From Diphasiastrum complanatum (taxonomy: Eukaryota > Streptophyta > Lycopodiopsida > Lycopodiales > Lycopodiaceae): a stretch of DNA of 64,000 bases. The DNA is taken from NCBI GenBank assembly GCA_029204225.1, contig CM055104.1:47128451-47192450 (forward strand), in the 5' to 3' direction. Positions 27,401-39,400 of the stretch are shown piece by piece. The stretch's first letter is position 1; the number at the start of each line of letters is the position of its first letter. The notes beneath the pieces were generated by a model. The model was not told the origin of the DNA, did no database searches, and was given only the letters and a program-made list of their open reading frames with translations. The position numbers and the translations under genes were made by a program.

Positions 27401-30400
27401 TTGTATACTTGTAACTTGTAAGTTGTGCAAAAGACATGGGGGTAAAACATTTATGTACAAAGTACACCCCACTTGATTAATTAAGCAAGTAAATCAAGTA
27501 AGTTAAGGACCCATGTGGGTTCTAGAGCTAGAATTAGCAAGACACCACCTCTATACATAACATGCTATATGTAGCCCAAACTTTGGAGGGGTTTCCACGC
27601 CCTACTACACTTTGAATATTCATTCATGTTGTGTGAGCTTTGAAGTCCTCTCTCTCTTGCTTTTGTGTTCTACTCCATAGCTGGTTTTTTGAAGCTTTCA
27701 TAGTGTGCTTACTATGTTGTTATGATACTTCATAGCTAGGCCTTTGAATTTGTCATGGTATCAGAGCAGGTTATGTTGCCTGTGGTGTGGTGAAAGCTTG
27801 GACCTGTTTTTGATCAGATTCCTGCCATTCTTGGAGAGCAGCTTACCTTTGAGGAGGGAGCACTTTTTGTAGGGGCATCTGATCTCTGTGCTATTTGCAT
27901 GGTTGGAGTACTGTTGGCAAGGGGAGTACAGGGAGCAAAAAAGTTTCTAATTTGGGACAAAAAAATTTAAGTCTTTTTGGACAGCCAGGACTGTAGGAGG
28001 GCGCTTTCTACAGTGGGGACTTCAGTGAAAGTTCTGAGTGGATCTTGGACAAGGGCTAGGACAGCCATACAGGGGGATAGTTTCAAATCCAGAAGCTGAG
28101 GGTTATTGAGCAAGTGGTATGCAAATCCAGAAGCTGAGGGTTATTGAGCAAGTGGCTGCATACCCTAGTTGGGTGAAAACCCCAGTTTGCCTTTTGTGTT
28201 TTATTTCTATCCAGCTATGTCTAGTCTTGCAGAGAGCATGCTGAGTGAAGCCAGCCGGCTTGAAGGCACTAACTTTAGCATATGGAAATTCAAGATCAAG
28301 AACATTCTTGAAGACAAAGAATGTTGGAAGCTTGTGACAGGTGCGGAGCCTGTTCCAACATCTGAACTTCAACTTAAGGACTATATCAAGAGAGTCCTGG
28401 GAAAAGGCACACAGAATCATCAACATGTCAATGAGGGATAATGTGATTCCTCTAATCAGGTCAACCAAAGGGCCTGTGGATGCATGGCACATTCTTTGTG
28501 CATTGTATGAGACAGCAAGTACAACCAGGTTTCTCTACTTGAAGAACAAGTTGTATACTCTCAGAATGGAGACAGGGGAGACAGTTACTGATCATCCTAC
28601 TAAGATTTAGGAAATTAGATATCAGCTTTCTGTACTTGGAGAGTCTATTGCTGACAAAGACTTCGTGCCAATAGTTTTGAATAGCTTGTCATATGCTTAT
28701 CAGAACTTTGTGATGATGATATCAGTGAGAGAGAAGATCCCTACCTATGAAGAAGTCTATGGTCTCTTGTTACATGAGGAGATGAGGAGTTTGAATCTCT
28801 CCAAGAGGGAAGATTTCCAGGAGCATGCCTTTGCTTCTAAGAAGAAGCAAAATCCAGCTAAGGATAAGAAGAAAGGTAAAGGCAAGAACAAAGGAGCACC
28901 ACAAACACTTGAGCAAGGAATGGAGAACTTGCAGATGTCAGAAGCACAATCCTCCTCGAATACTTCTTCCACACCTCGAAGGAAGGGGAATTGCAATTAC
29001 TGTGGTAAATATGGACACTTTGCTTTTGAGTGCAGGAAGAAGCTTGCAGACCAAAAGAAGGGCACAAAGAAGCAAGGAGGAAATGTTGTTGAGAGTGTTG
29101 CAAGAGAGGAGCAGAGTGACATAAGGCAAGCTGAGTTATTCTCTGTTGCATTGGCTTCACAAGCTACAACAGGTGGTTGGTACATTGACTCAGGTGCTTC
29201 AAAGCACATGACCCCTCATAGGGATTGGTTTGATACCTTTGTGGGGATTAGTGATGGACAAGAGGTGTGCCTAGGTGACAACTCAACACACAAGGTCAAG
29301 GGAAAGGGCACAGTACCTGTAAAGCTTCCATCAGGAGAAGTCAAAGTCATTAAGAATGTCTTATATGTACCAGGACTTGCTAAAAATCTTCTTTCAGTAG
29401 GAGCTATCACTCAACAAAATATGAAAGTACAATTTGATGCTACTTCTTGTCTTGTGTTGGACTTGAGTGATAATATGAAGGTTGTGGCCAAAGGATTGCA
29501 GGAAGATAATCTATACAGGTTATACACTTCTATCCCTAGTCAGCATGCTTATACAGCAAACGGAAGTGATGTGGATAGGTTGTGGCATGAGAGGTATGGA
29601 CATCTTGGCTACCAAAGCATGCAGGTGTTGAACCAGCATCATATGGTGGAGGGGCTTCCAGTTGTTAAGCCAAGCTCTTCAGTATGCGAGGCTTGCGCTA
29701 TGGGAAAATAGCAAAGACATAACTTTCCCAAGGAAAGCACCACCAGGGCAGCAGGCATACTTGATACATTCAGATTTGTGGGGGCCAACCCAAACAAAAT
29801 CTGCAGGGGGGGCATATTACTTTATGACCTTTATTGATGACTTCTCACGCAAGATTTGGATTTCTTTCTCGAAGTTAAAATCTGAAGCATTCAAGTACTT
29901 CCTGCATTTCAAAGCTTTGGTAGAAGAACATTCAGGAAAGAAGATAAAGATGCTCAGGTCAGACGGTGGTGGAGAGTTCATTAAGACAGAATTTGTGGAA
30001 TTCTGCAAGGCCAATGGGATCAAAAGGCAGCTTACAGCTCCTCATACCCCTCAGCAAAACGGCGTAGCAGAGAGAAAGAACCGAACTATTGTGGAGTGTG
30101 CAAGGTGCATGCTCAAGGCAAAGGGGTTGCCCAACTCTTTTTGGGGCGAGGCAATGCACAAAGCAGTGTTTCTGTTGAATAGAAGTCCAACAAAAGCTGT
30201 GGAAGGCAAGACTCCAAAAGAGGCATTTAGCGGCATTAAGCCCAAGGTGGGCGCTTTGCGAGTGTTTGGTTGTACGGCCTATGCCCATATTCCCAAGGAT
30301 AACAAGAAGAAGCTGGATGCAAAATCAGTTTTTCTTGGGATACAGTGAAGAAAGCAAAGCTTATAGAATTTACAATCTTACTAGCAAGAAGAGGATCATA

Positions 30401-33400
30401 AGTCGAGATGTGATCTTTAAAGAAGATCAAACGCCTCCTATAGAGGAACTTGAGATGGAGGATGGTACAAGTGAATTTGTGCCAATACTTGATGACCCAC
30501 ATCCATATATTGGGGAGCCTCAGGATGATCATATGAGTGATCAAGAGGAAGAATCCGAGGAGGCTAGGAAGCAGAAGGAAAGGGGCAAATCTGTTGAGTC
30601 CTATTCACCGTCTTCATCACCACCTGCAAGGAAGAAGTTTCCCAAGTGGTATTGGCAAACTGTGCAGGATGGTTTGATATTGGATGAGGGAGAAAGCAGT
30701 AATCCAAGGGCTAGGAGGTCTCAAAGGCAAGCCCAGCAGCATGAACACCAGGAGACAAACTATGCATTTATGACTACTATTTTGGATTCACAAGATCCGC
30801 ATACATTCGTTGAGGCAGCAGATGAGAGGGTATGGAAACATGCTATGCAAGAGGAGTACGACTCCATTCTCTAGAATGATACATGGGATTTGGTGAAGTT
30901 ACCAAAAGGGAAGCGTCCTATTGGCTGTAAGTGGGTCTACAGGACCAAATACAAATCGGATGGGAGCATCGAAAAGCATAAGGCAAGGCTGGTTGCTAAA
31001 GGCTATGCACAGAAGGAGGGCTTGGACTATCATGAGACGTTTGCACCGGTAGCTAAGATGACGTCTATCAGGTTGGTTTTAGCATTGGCTGCATTTTTTG
31101 GTTGGGAGGTCCATCAAATGGACGTGAGGAGTGCTTTTCTTAATGGACAGTTGGCTGAAGAAGTCTACATGGAACAGCCACAAGGTTTTGAGGCTAAGGG
31201 CAAGGAAAGTATGGTATGCAGGCTTAAGAAGGCCTTATATGGTTTGAAGCCGGCACCCAGGGCCTGGTATAGTCGTATTGACGACTATTTTGCCAAGGAG
31301 CAATTCATAAAGAGTCAATCGGATTGCAACCTGTTCGTGAAGGAGGAAGATGGGAACATTGTTTTGATAGTTCTCTATGTGGATGACTTGGTCATCACGG
31401 GTAACAATGGGCAGCTTATTGAAAAGGTGAAGGCTCATTTATCAAATGAGTTCGAGATGAAGGATTTGGGCTTAATCCACTATTGTCTTGGCTTGGAGGT
31501 TTGGAAAAAGGAAAACTATGTGTTTATTTCCCAAGCTAACTATGCATGTGAAGTTTTGAACAGGTTCAACATGCAGGATGGCAAACCCGTCTCCACACCC
31601 ATTGATACCAGCAGTAAGCCATCCAGAGATGATGGCACTCCTTTTGTGGACGAGACTCTTTATAGGCAGCTTGTGGGTAGCCTGATTTATCTCACCACTA
31701 CGAGACCAGACATTTCCTATGCGGTTGGTGTAGCAAGCCAGTTCATGAGTTCTCCAACTGAAGCACATTGGAAAGCAGCCAAGAGGGTTTTGAGGTATGT
31801 CAAAGGGACAACCTGCTATGAGATTGAGTACACAGATGACGGAAAGCTTCAGCTTGGAGGCTTTACCGATTCGGATTGGGCAAGTGATAGGGATGATCGA
31901 AAGTCGACCATAGGTTACACTTTCAACCTGCCATGCTCGTACGAAGCATATTGAGGTGGATCAACACTTCTTACGAGAGAAGATACAAAGCGGAGAAATT
32001 CAGCTTGAGTACTGTGATACCAACGAACAAGCAGCAGATATCTTTACTAAGGCACTTAGTAGAGAAAAATTTGAAAAGTTTCGTAGCATGCTAGGTGTTG
32101 GTATGAACAAAATAGCCATTGAGGGGGGGTGTTGAAATAAATGCCTATTTTGCCCCTTAAGGCTTGTATACTTGTAACTTGTAAGTTGTGCAAAAGACAT
32201 GGGGGTAAAACATTTATGTACAAAGTACACCCCACTTGTGCTAATTAGGCAAGTAAATCAAGTAAGTTAAGGACCCATGTGGGTTCTAGAGCTAGAATTA
32301 GCAAGACACCACCTCTATACATAACATGCTATATGTAGCCCAAACTTTGGAGGGGTTTCCACACCCTACTACACTTTGAATATTCATTCATGTTGTGTGA
32401 GCTTTGAAGTCCTCTCTCTCTTGTTGTTGTGTTCTACTCCATAGCTGGTTTTCTGAAGCTTTCATAGTGTGCTTACTATGTTGTTATGATACTCCATAGC
32501 TAGGCCTTTGAATTTGTCAATGAACAATATATTGCAGCCTTAAAATCTGATCTTGCTTCAGTTTATGATACATCAGATTTAGGCCAATTGCATTTCTACC
32601 TTGGTCTTGAGTTTTTGCAAGGAAAGGCTGGAATCTTCATTACCCAACGGCGGTACATTAAGCAGATTTTGAAGCGTTTCATTGCTTTTTCATTTGAAAT
32701 TCTGCAGTTTCTTGGTTAAGCAAGAAGCAGCCCACCGTTGCTACATCCTCAAGTGAAGCAGAATATAGAGCAACGTTTTCAGCCATTACGGAGTGTATAT
32801 GGTGAGACAATTACTTGCTGATATGAAGCATGGCCAGCCCTCAGCTACTCTCCTATTTACGGATAGTCAAAGTGCTATTGCCATTGCACGAAATCCAGTA
32901 TTTCATGCAAGAACAAAGCATATCGAGATCCACTATCACTTTGTTCAGGAGAAGCTTCATAATGGCGCACACTCTTGCAGACAACACCAGACCTGATATA
33001 GCATTTACAGTATACAGGCTAAGCCAATTTAATCAAAACCCAGGATCGTTACATTGGAAGTTAGCAAAAAGAGTAGTACGATATCTCCAAGAATCGAAAG
33101 ACTATGGACTGTGTTATTCGAAGGAAGCTGGATTTCGGATCGAATCTTACAGTGACGCAAGCTGGGCATCCATGAAGGATGATAGCAAAAGTATTTCAGG
33201 AGGTTGTACTCTAGCATCCGACGCAGCCATACTTTGGATAAGCAAGAAGCAAACAGTAGTAGCTCAATCTTCGTGTGAGGCCGAATATGTAGCAGCAGCT
33301 AAGATGGCAAACGAGCTAATTTGGATCAAACAAATGTTGGAAGGGTTTGATGAAACTATTTCTGAACGTTATGTCTTACTAATGAATAACACTTCAGCTA

Positions 33401-36400
33401 TCTATCTTACAAGATCCTGTGTTTCATTCGAAAACGAAACATATAGCTATCAAGTGTCATGTTATTCGGGACTTAGTCGAAAAGAAGATACTGAAGACAG
33501 TCTTCATACCTATAGAGGAAATGACAGCTGATATATTTACAAAGCCACTCAGTAAAGCTTTGTTCGAGAAGCAGCGAAGAAGATTGGGGTTACTCCAACT
33601 GCCCACTTTGAGAGGGAGCTGTAGAACACCTCAAGAGACAAATCTCGGATCTACCAACAAAGTGCACAATCTAATTGACAAAGGCTGAGAAACTCGAAAC
33701 TCGAAACTATCTCGAAACTCGAAACTGTCGCAAAACTCGAAACTCGAAACTCGAACAATAATCTGTCGCGAAATATAATCTTTCGAGTCTGAAAACAAAA
33801 CGTTGTTGAATATCAACCGTCTTAACGGTTAGATCAACTGTTACAGAAGGAAGAAGGCCAAAAGACCTATCCTGTAACAATATAAATACATGTGCACTTA
33901 CTCATTGTAAAAAGAGACACAATAAGGCAACAAGAGATGTATACTGAAGAATCAGAATCAGAATTATAAAAATTCGATTGATCAAAGTTCTCAATAGATG
34001 ATTTTTCTGAGTTGTATCTGATTATCTAAAATTGTCTATCACACTCACGCATATATCTCCTAAATCCGCATGCTTTATTCAATCAAAGTAGAAACTACTC
34101 TATTAGTACATAGAGTAGAATCAGACACGATTGAAGACACTGATATTAGTTTGATTTATTCAAACTTTCATCGTGTTCTCTGAATTCCTAGTATTTTTCC
34201 TACAGTACCTGCGAGGTAAAGCATTTACCTGGTGGCAAGATATCAGGGGTAAGCCTGAAGTTCCTAGGAATTGGGAAGATTTTTGTAAGGCCTTTAAGGC
34301 AGCCTTCCTTCCTATTCTTGATGATTTTGAGTTTTACCGTCAATATGCAATGATCCATATGCGGAACCGGCCCCTGGATCAGTATTTACAAGATTTTTAA
34401 GAGGTCTATTCTCGTTTTGCAACTAGAATAGATCCTTTGCTAGTAAAGTTGCATTTTATACTTGGGTTGCCAAAAGACTATCAGCTAGAGGTCAGGAGGA
34501 ACCAGCCTCTTGCCCTCGAGGATGCTATTCGCTTCGCGAGAATCTACGATGATACTCGTATGATGGCTAAGCCTGAGACTGGAGTCTTGCCCGACGTAAA
34601 GGGTAAGAAGCATTTCTTTCCAAAGAAATCGAAAGATAAGGCGAAAGATGGGTCTTCTGGTTCGAGGAAGTCGAAGAAAAGATCTACCTCGGACCAGGAA
34701 ACCTTTATGAAAGCCAGAAGCGACAATCTGTGCCTTAATTGCATGGAACCAGGTCATGTCGCGAAGGAATGTCCAAAAAAACGAAAAGCTAAAGGGGAAT
34801 TTTTTAAGACGCCAGGAAATCTAGCATATCTAGTGTAGATCTTTCCTTTGCTAGTAATTCTGTGTGTGAGCATTGTTGTTTTAATACGGCTGTTTTTGGC
34901 CCTCATGACCTCATTCGGATGAAGGGGGTTGTGGGTGGCCAAGCCGTAACAGTTTTATTTGACGACGGTTCCACACATAACTTTATTAACGCTACTTTGT
35001 TGCAAAAGCTAAAGGTGGAAACAAGGCAAAGTGACCACCGATACACAGTGAAGCTGGCAACTGGAGCGGAAAGCCAAGTATGGGACCGAATAGTCCCACG
35101 TCTACCAATTGAGATTCAAGCCTATAACGACAAATTAGACTTTCATATTATGAATCTAGATAGGGTAGATGTACTACTTGGAAAGGAGTGGTTCTATGAG
35201 AGGAACGAGTCTATGAAGAAAAACTATGTAACTCACAGTTTGTCGTTCTTACAAAACGGCTCACTCATAGAATTAAATGGAAATGTTGATATTTCTATTC
35301 TGTATATGCTTTCTGCTTTGGAAACAGTTAAATGTATGGATGTTGATTGTAGTTCTTATTTATGTTGGTTAAAAGATTTTACTTACCATGAAGAACGTAG
35401 TTTGCAATTTTACAATCTCCAAATGGAACTAATGTCTAATAACCTAAAACAAGAAAAATCACCAAAAGGTGAAATTTTTAGGAAACTTAGGCAAGAATTT
35501 AACGATGTGTTTCCTGAGCAGCTTCCTGAGGGTCTTCCCCCCACTAGGGGTGTTGACCATGGTATTAAACTAATTCCTGGTAGTTCTCCTATATCACTGT
35601 ATCCATATAGAATGAGTACTACTGAAGAGGATGAGGTTTATAGGCAACTCAAAATTACCTTAAGATGGGCCATGTTAGGCCTAGTGAATCTCCCTCGGGG
35701 GCACCAGTGCTCCTTGTTGATAAAAAAGATGGAGGCACTTGTCTTTGTGTGGACTTTAAAAAGTTGAATAAATTAACGATTAAAAACCGTTATCCTTTGC
35801 CGCGAATGGTGAGCTGGTTGATCGATTGCATGGAGCAAAGTACTTCACCAAAATTGATTTGAGATCAGGGTATCATCAGATTCGCATAAAGACTGAGGAT
35901 GTTGAAAAAAACAGGTTTAGAACTAGGTACGGCCATTATGAGTTTCTGGTTTTACCATTTGGCTTGAAAAATGCTCCAGTGACTTTCTAGCAAATGATGA
36001 ACGATCTTCTTCGTCCATATCTGGGAAAGTTTGTGATAGTGTACTTGGATGATATTCTCATCTATAGTAAGACCTTGGAGAAGCATGAGGAGCACCTCAG
36101 GACTGTCTTTAGGTTACTTAGACAGGAGAAGCTTTTTGCCAAGGAGTCCAAATGTGTGTTCTTCCAGAAAAGGTTGTTATACCTTGGTCACATTATATCG
36201 GACCATGGGTTGGAAATTGACCCAAATAAAGTCCAACAAGTACGTGAATGGCCTATCCCTAAAACCATCCGAGAGGTTAAGTCCTTTTTGGGCTTTACGG
36301 GATTTTTTCATAGATTCATCTTGAACTATGCATTAATTGCATTGGCCTTGACGAATGTCCTCAGGGGGGCTAAAAGAGTTAGCCGGCACAGTAAGTTCAG

Positions 36401-39400
36401 TCCTCCGGTTACTTGGACTGAAGAGTTAAATCAGAGTTTTGAGAACCTCAAATACTGTATGACTACAGCACCTATTTTACACATAGTGGATCCTAACAAG
36501 CCATATGTGCTTGAAACGAATGCCAGTGACTATGCTACAGGTGCAGTCCTATATCAGGATGGTAGACCGGTTGCTTTTGAAAGCAAGAAGCTAGATCCTG
36601 CTCAAAGGCGGTATTCCACCTATGACAAGGAGCTTTTTGCTATGATTCATGCCCTGAAAGTTTGGAGACATTATTTGTATGGCTCCCAATTTACCATAGT
36701 TACTGACCATCAAGCACTAAAGTATATTAACAATGTGGTCGACCTTAGGGGTCGTAAGGCCAGATGGTTAGACATGAATAACAACCGCCGTTCAGCTATG
36801 ACACTTGTCTTCCTCACTGAACTAACTTGACCGGACCACTTTAAGTTTGGGGTTATCAGATCATCCTGAATCAGATGGTCAGACAGAGAGGACGAACCAG
36901 TCTATGGAAGATATGCTTCGGGCATATGTTTCCAAAAGACAGTTGGATTGGGAAAGGTACCTTCCAATGATTGAGTTTGTGTATAACAGCACAAAGCACT
37001 CAGCGACGGGTTTTAGTCCATTTTCTCTGATGTATGGTTTCCAGCCTAGGGCTCCCATTTCAGTGGGCCTCAAAGGGCTCAAGGTTAAGGCAACAGTAGA
37101 TTTCCTGCATGATATGCAAGAAATGTTGCTTGTTGCTCGCGAGAATGTAAAAACGGCTCAGGATAGAGCCCAATTTTACGCTAATCAAAAGCGACAACCT
37201 AGGGTATATCTTAGAATCCCAAAAGACTCTAAGGTATTAAAGATTGGGCAATGTCCTAAGTTATCACCTCGTTACGCAGGGCCATTCCGCATAGTAAAGA
37301 AACTCCATCGGAATGCGTATCAGCTAGAACTTCCTCAAGGCGTTAAGGTACATCCATGTTAAACCTACTTGCAATTTTTGTATGTATTGCCTTGTAGCAC
37401 CAAATAGTCCATTTAAAGGAACGACTTGGTGGAAAGGATGACTTGATACTTCAGGAAGACTTAGTTCGGCTAGAGGACCTGACATCCTTTGTACCTACAG
37501 AACCACAGGCCATTGTTGATGTACGTCAACATGGGCTCAAAAACCGGCAGGTAACTGAGTACTTGGTTCGTTGGAAAGGAAGTTTTGAGGATGATGATAC
37601 TTGGGAAAAGGAACATGGCCTTAAACTGAGGTTCCCTGGTTTTCTTCCTTAGATAAGGAATTTTTTAAGGAAGAGGAAATGTTAGGGACCAAACTCCCTT
37701 AGGTCCCAAACCCAAACTTCAGACTGGACAATGACTGGGCCTGTAGACTTGACCGGTGACTCGTGAACCTGCATGGTTGCCATGTGTCATGATCTAGGTG
37801 TGCACATGGCTTGGAGTCTCTCTCCTTGGAGGTATACAAGGGGAGTAGGGCTCATTTTGCCATCCATTCTATCTACCTAGGAGGAGGTGGATGGAGAGCG
37901 TGTGCACGGCCAGGATGTATGCTAGCTTGGGGCAAGAGATGGTTGAGAGCCTAGGCGGTGGTATGGGACGCCATCTAGGATTGAAGTCGGATCCAACTTG
38001 ATACGGTGACAGGCCAGGGCACGGTGGGTGGACCCGGATTAGGTCCTACGGCGGGGTGGAACGTGATTCGTTCGGTCTCTTGTGGTTAACCGGCACCTGG
38101 AGGTTTGCAGTAAGTAGGGATTGTAACATGTTCCGTACAGTACGTTCCGGAACATACTGGGTCAGAACGTGATACTAAGTAAAAAAAACATTTTTATTTG
38201 TTAAATATTTACGAATTTTTTTAATTTTTTTTTGGCCATGTTCCAGAACGGAACACTTTCTGGAACACAATGTCATGAATATCCATTTTGAATCCCAGGC
38301 CCATGACTTTCACATTACTTAATATTGGGGCTCAAAGTAGACTAGATCTAGACACTAAATTAGAGGTGCTTCACTTCAACCTAGCACCTCGGACTACATA
38401 GATTGGTAGAGCATTTATTAGGTCGATGGACCTCTAACATACTTACTTTGAGATTGGAGTCTCTCACACGTGTGGTCCAGCCCCACTCCCATACTTTGTA
38501 AGCCTTATGTTGTCCTTTTCTGCTTCTATAAAGTTTAGCCTTCTCCTTCATGTGTGTGTACTTTAGGTCATTGGACCTCTAACATGATTACTTTAAGATT
38601 GGTGTCTCTCAGTTGTCCTTTCTTCTTCTATAAAGTTTAGCTTTCTCCTTCATGTGATGTGTGCTTTAGAGATCCCATCCTTGGTCTATTATTTCGACAT
38701 CTGAAAATTTCTCTATAAGGAGATATGGCTTGTGTGTAGATTGAAACTCAAGAAGAAGCCATCTTGTCAGCAGCTACTTGCTTTTTCAATACATTGTAAG
38801 TAAATGTCTTCTATTTTCTTTTTGCTTTCAGTGATTAACTATCATGTGTTGTCCGCGGACTCTGGTTCCCTTTATAGAGCTTATCTTTTGCAATTTCTAA
38901 TTGGGGCGAGCTATTTCCATTGTTTCTTGCTTGAAGGGACAGTATATATTGCTCTCACAGAATGTTACTCGGTGGTTTTCACCACTATCCTATCCAGCTA
39001 AAGAACATATCAGATCATGGCTCCAACATGTACTTCTAGCACTTCTGACAGTGAGGATCTGAGATACATTGTTTCGAACTTGAAAGCTAGAATGTAGGAT
39101 CAGAGTTAGACTATACTTCAGATTAGGGCAGATATGGCTGAAATGCACAAACAGCATGAGACTCTTATGACAAAGCAAGAGGCCATGCACAGTTACGTCG
39201 ATGTGCTCCATTGCTACTCATATCGTCGATTCTCCATCTATTTCTGCTTTCGCTTGAGTTGCACTTTCTGAGAGTTCTGTGACAACCCTGATCCGTGACT
39301 TCAAGCATGGAGTGCCGCTAACAGTACATTCTGGTTCATATGATAGGAATGTGCCAGAGACTTGGTTGCCAAAGTTAGAGACATCCTTTTGGATGTATCA

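Larger units (their letters stand above)
27367..32519 (+). mobile_element. Ty1/copia element B, innermost insertion of the nest
   Basis: LTRs of 389 and 390 bp, TGTTGAAATAAATGCC...TTTGTCA, differ by roughly eight substitutions and one indel by eye (about 2 percent), so B is young relative to C and D. The primer site TGGTATCAGAGC is at 27756 and the polypurine tract GAGGGGGGG at 32121-32129. A 5-bp target duplication is intact. Pol is complete in order but carries several stops and frameshifts and a deletion in RNase H. Confidence 0.92.
22906..32970 (+). mobile_element. Ty1/copia element A, nested in C, 3' LTR lost
   Basis: The 5' LTR (22906-23346) and primer site TGGTATCAGAGCC (23347) are followed by gag, protease, integrase and RT. 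The RT is split at 27366 by element B and continues at 32525. RNase H is partly deleted near 32690 and ends near 32965, where C sequence starts without any LTR between. The 3' LTR and adjacent C sequence were therefore lost together, probably by deletion or unequal recombination. It is related to K by LTR and linker. Confidence 0.82.
21261..34204 (+). mobile_element. Ty1/copia element C, inserted in chromovirus D gag
   Basis: The boundaries are LTRs TGTAGAACACC...TTTTTCCTACA with a perfect 5-bp target duplication. The primer site TGGTATCAGAGCAC is at 21868. About 2.9 kb of the span is C itself; the rest is element A with B inside it (22906 to about 32970). C has a large internal deletion: gag runs directly into the region after integrase near 22490. 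Compared with its relative E (51730-62745) it also lacks about 850 bp covering RT where A sits. Only gag, a post-integrase piece and RNase H remain. Confidence 0.88.
19588..38128 (+). mobile_element. Ty3/gypsy chromovirus D, host of the nested insertions
   Basis: A full-length-outline element with two 449-bp LTRs. The primer site TGGTATCAGAGCC is at 20039 and a polypurine tract AAGGAAGAGGAAA at 37667-37679. Its own sequence amounts to about 5.6 kb; the remaining 12.9 kb is copia C with its passengers (21261-34204). Gene order gag, protease, RT, RNase H, integrase and a C-terminal chromodomain marks the chromovirus branch of Ty3/gypsy. It is antisense to the host gene in intron 2. All frames are interrupted and the integrase core is lost, so it cannot act by itself. 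Confidence 0.88.
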
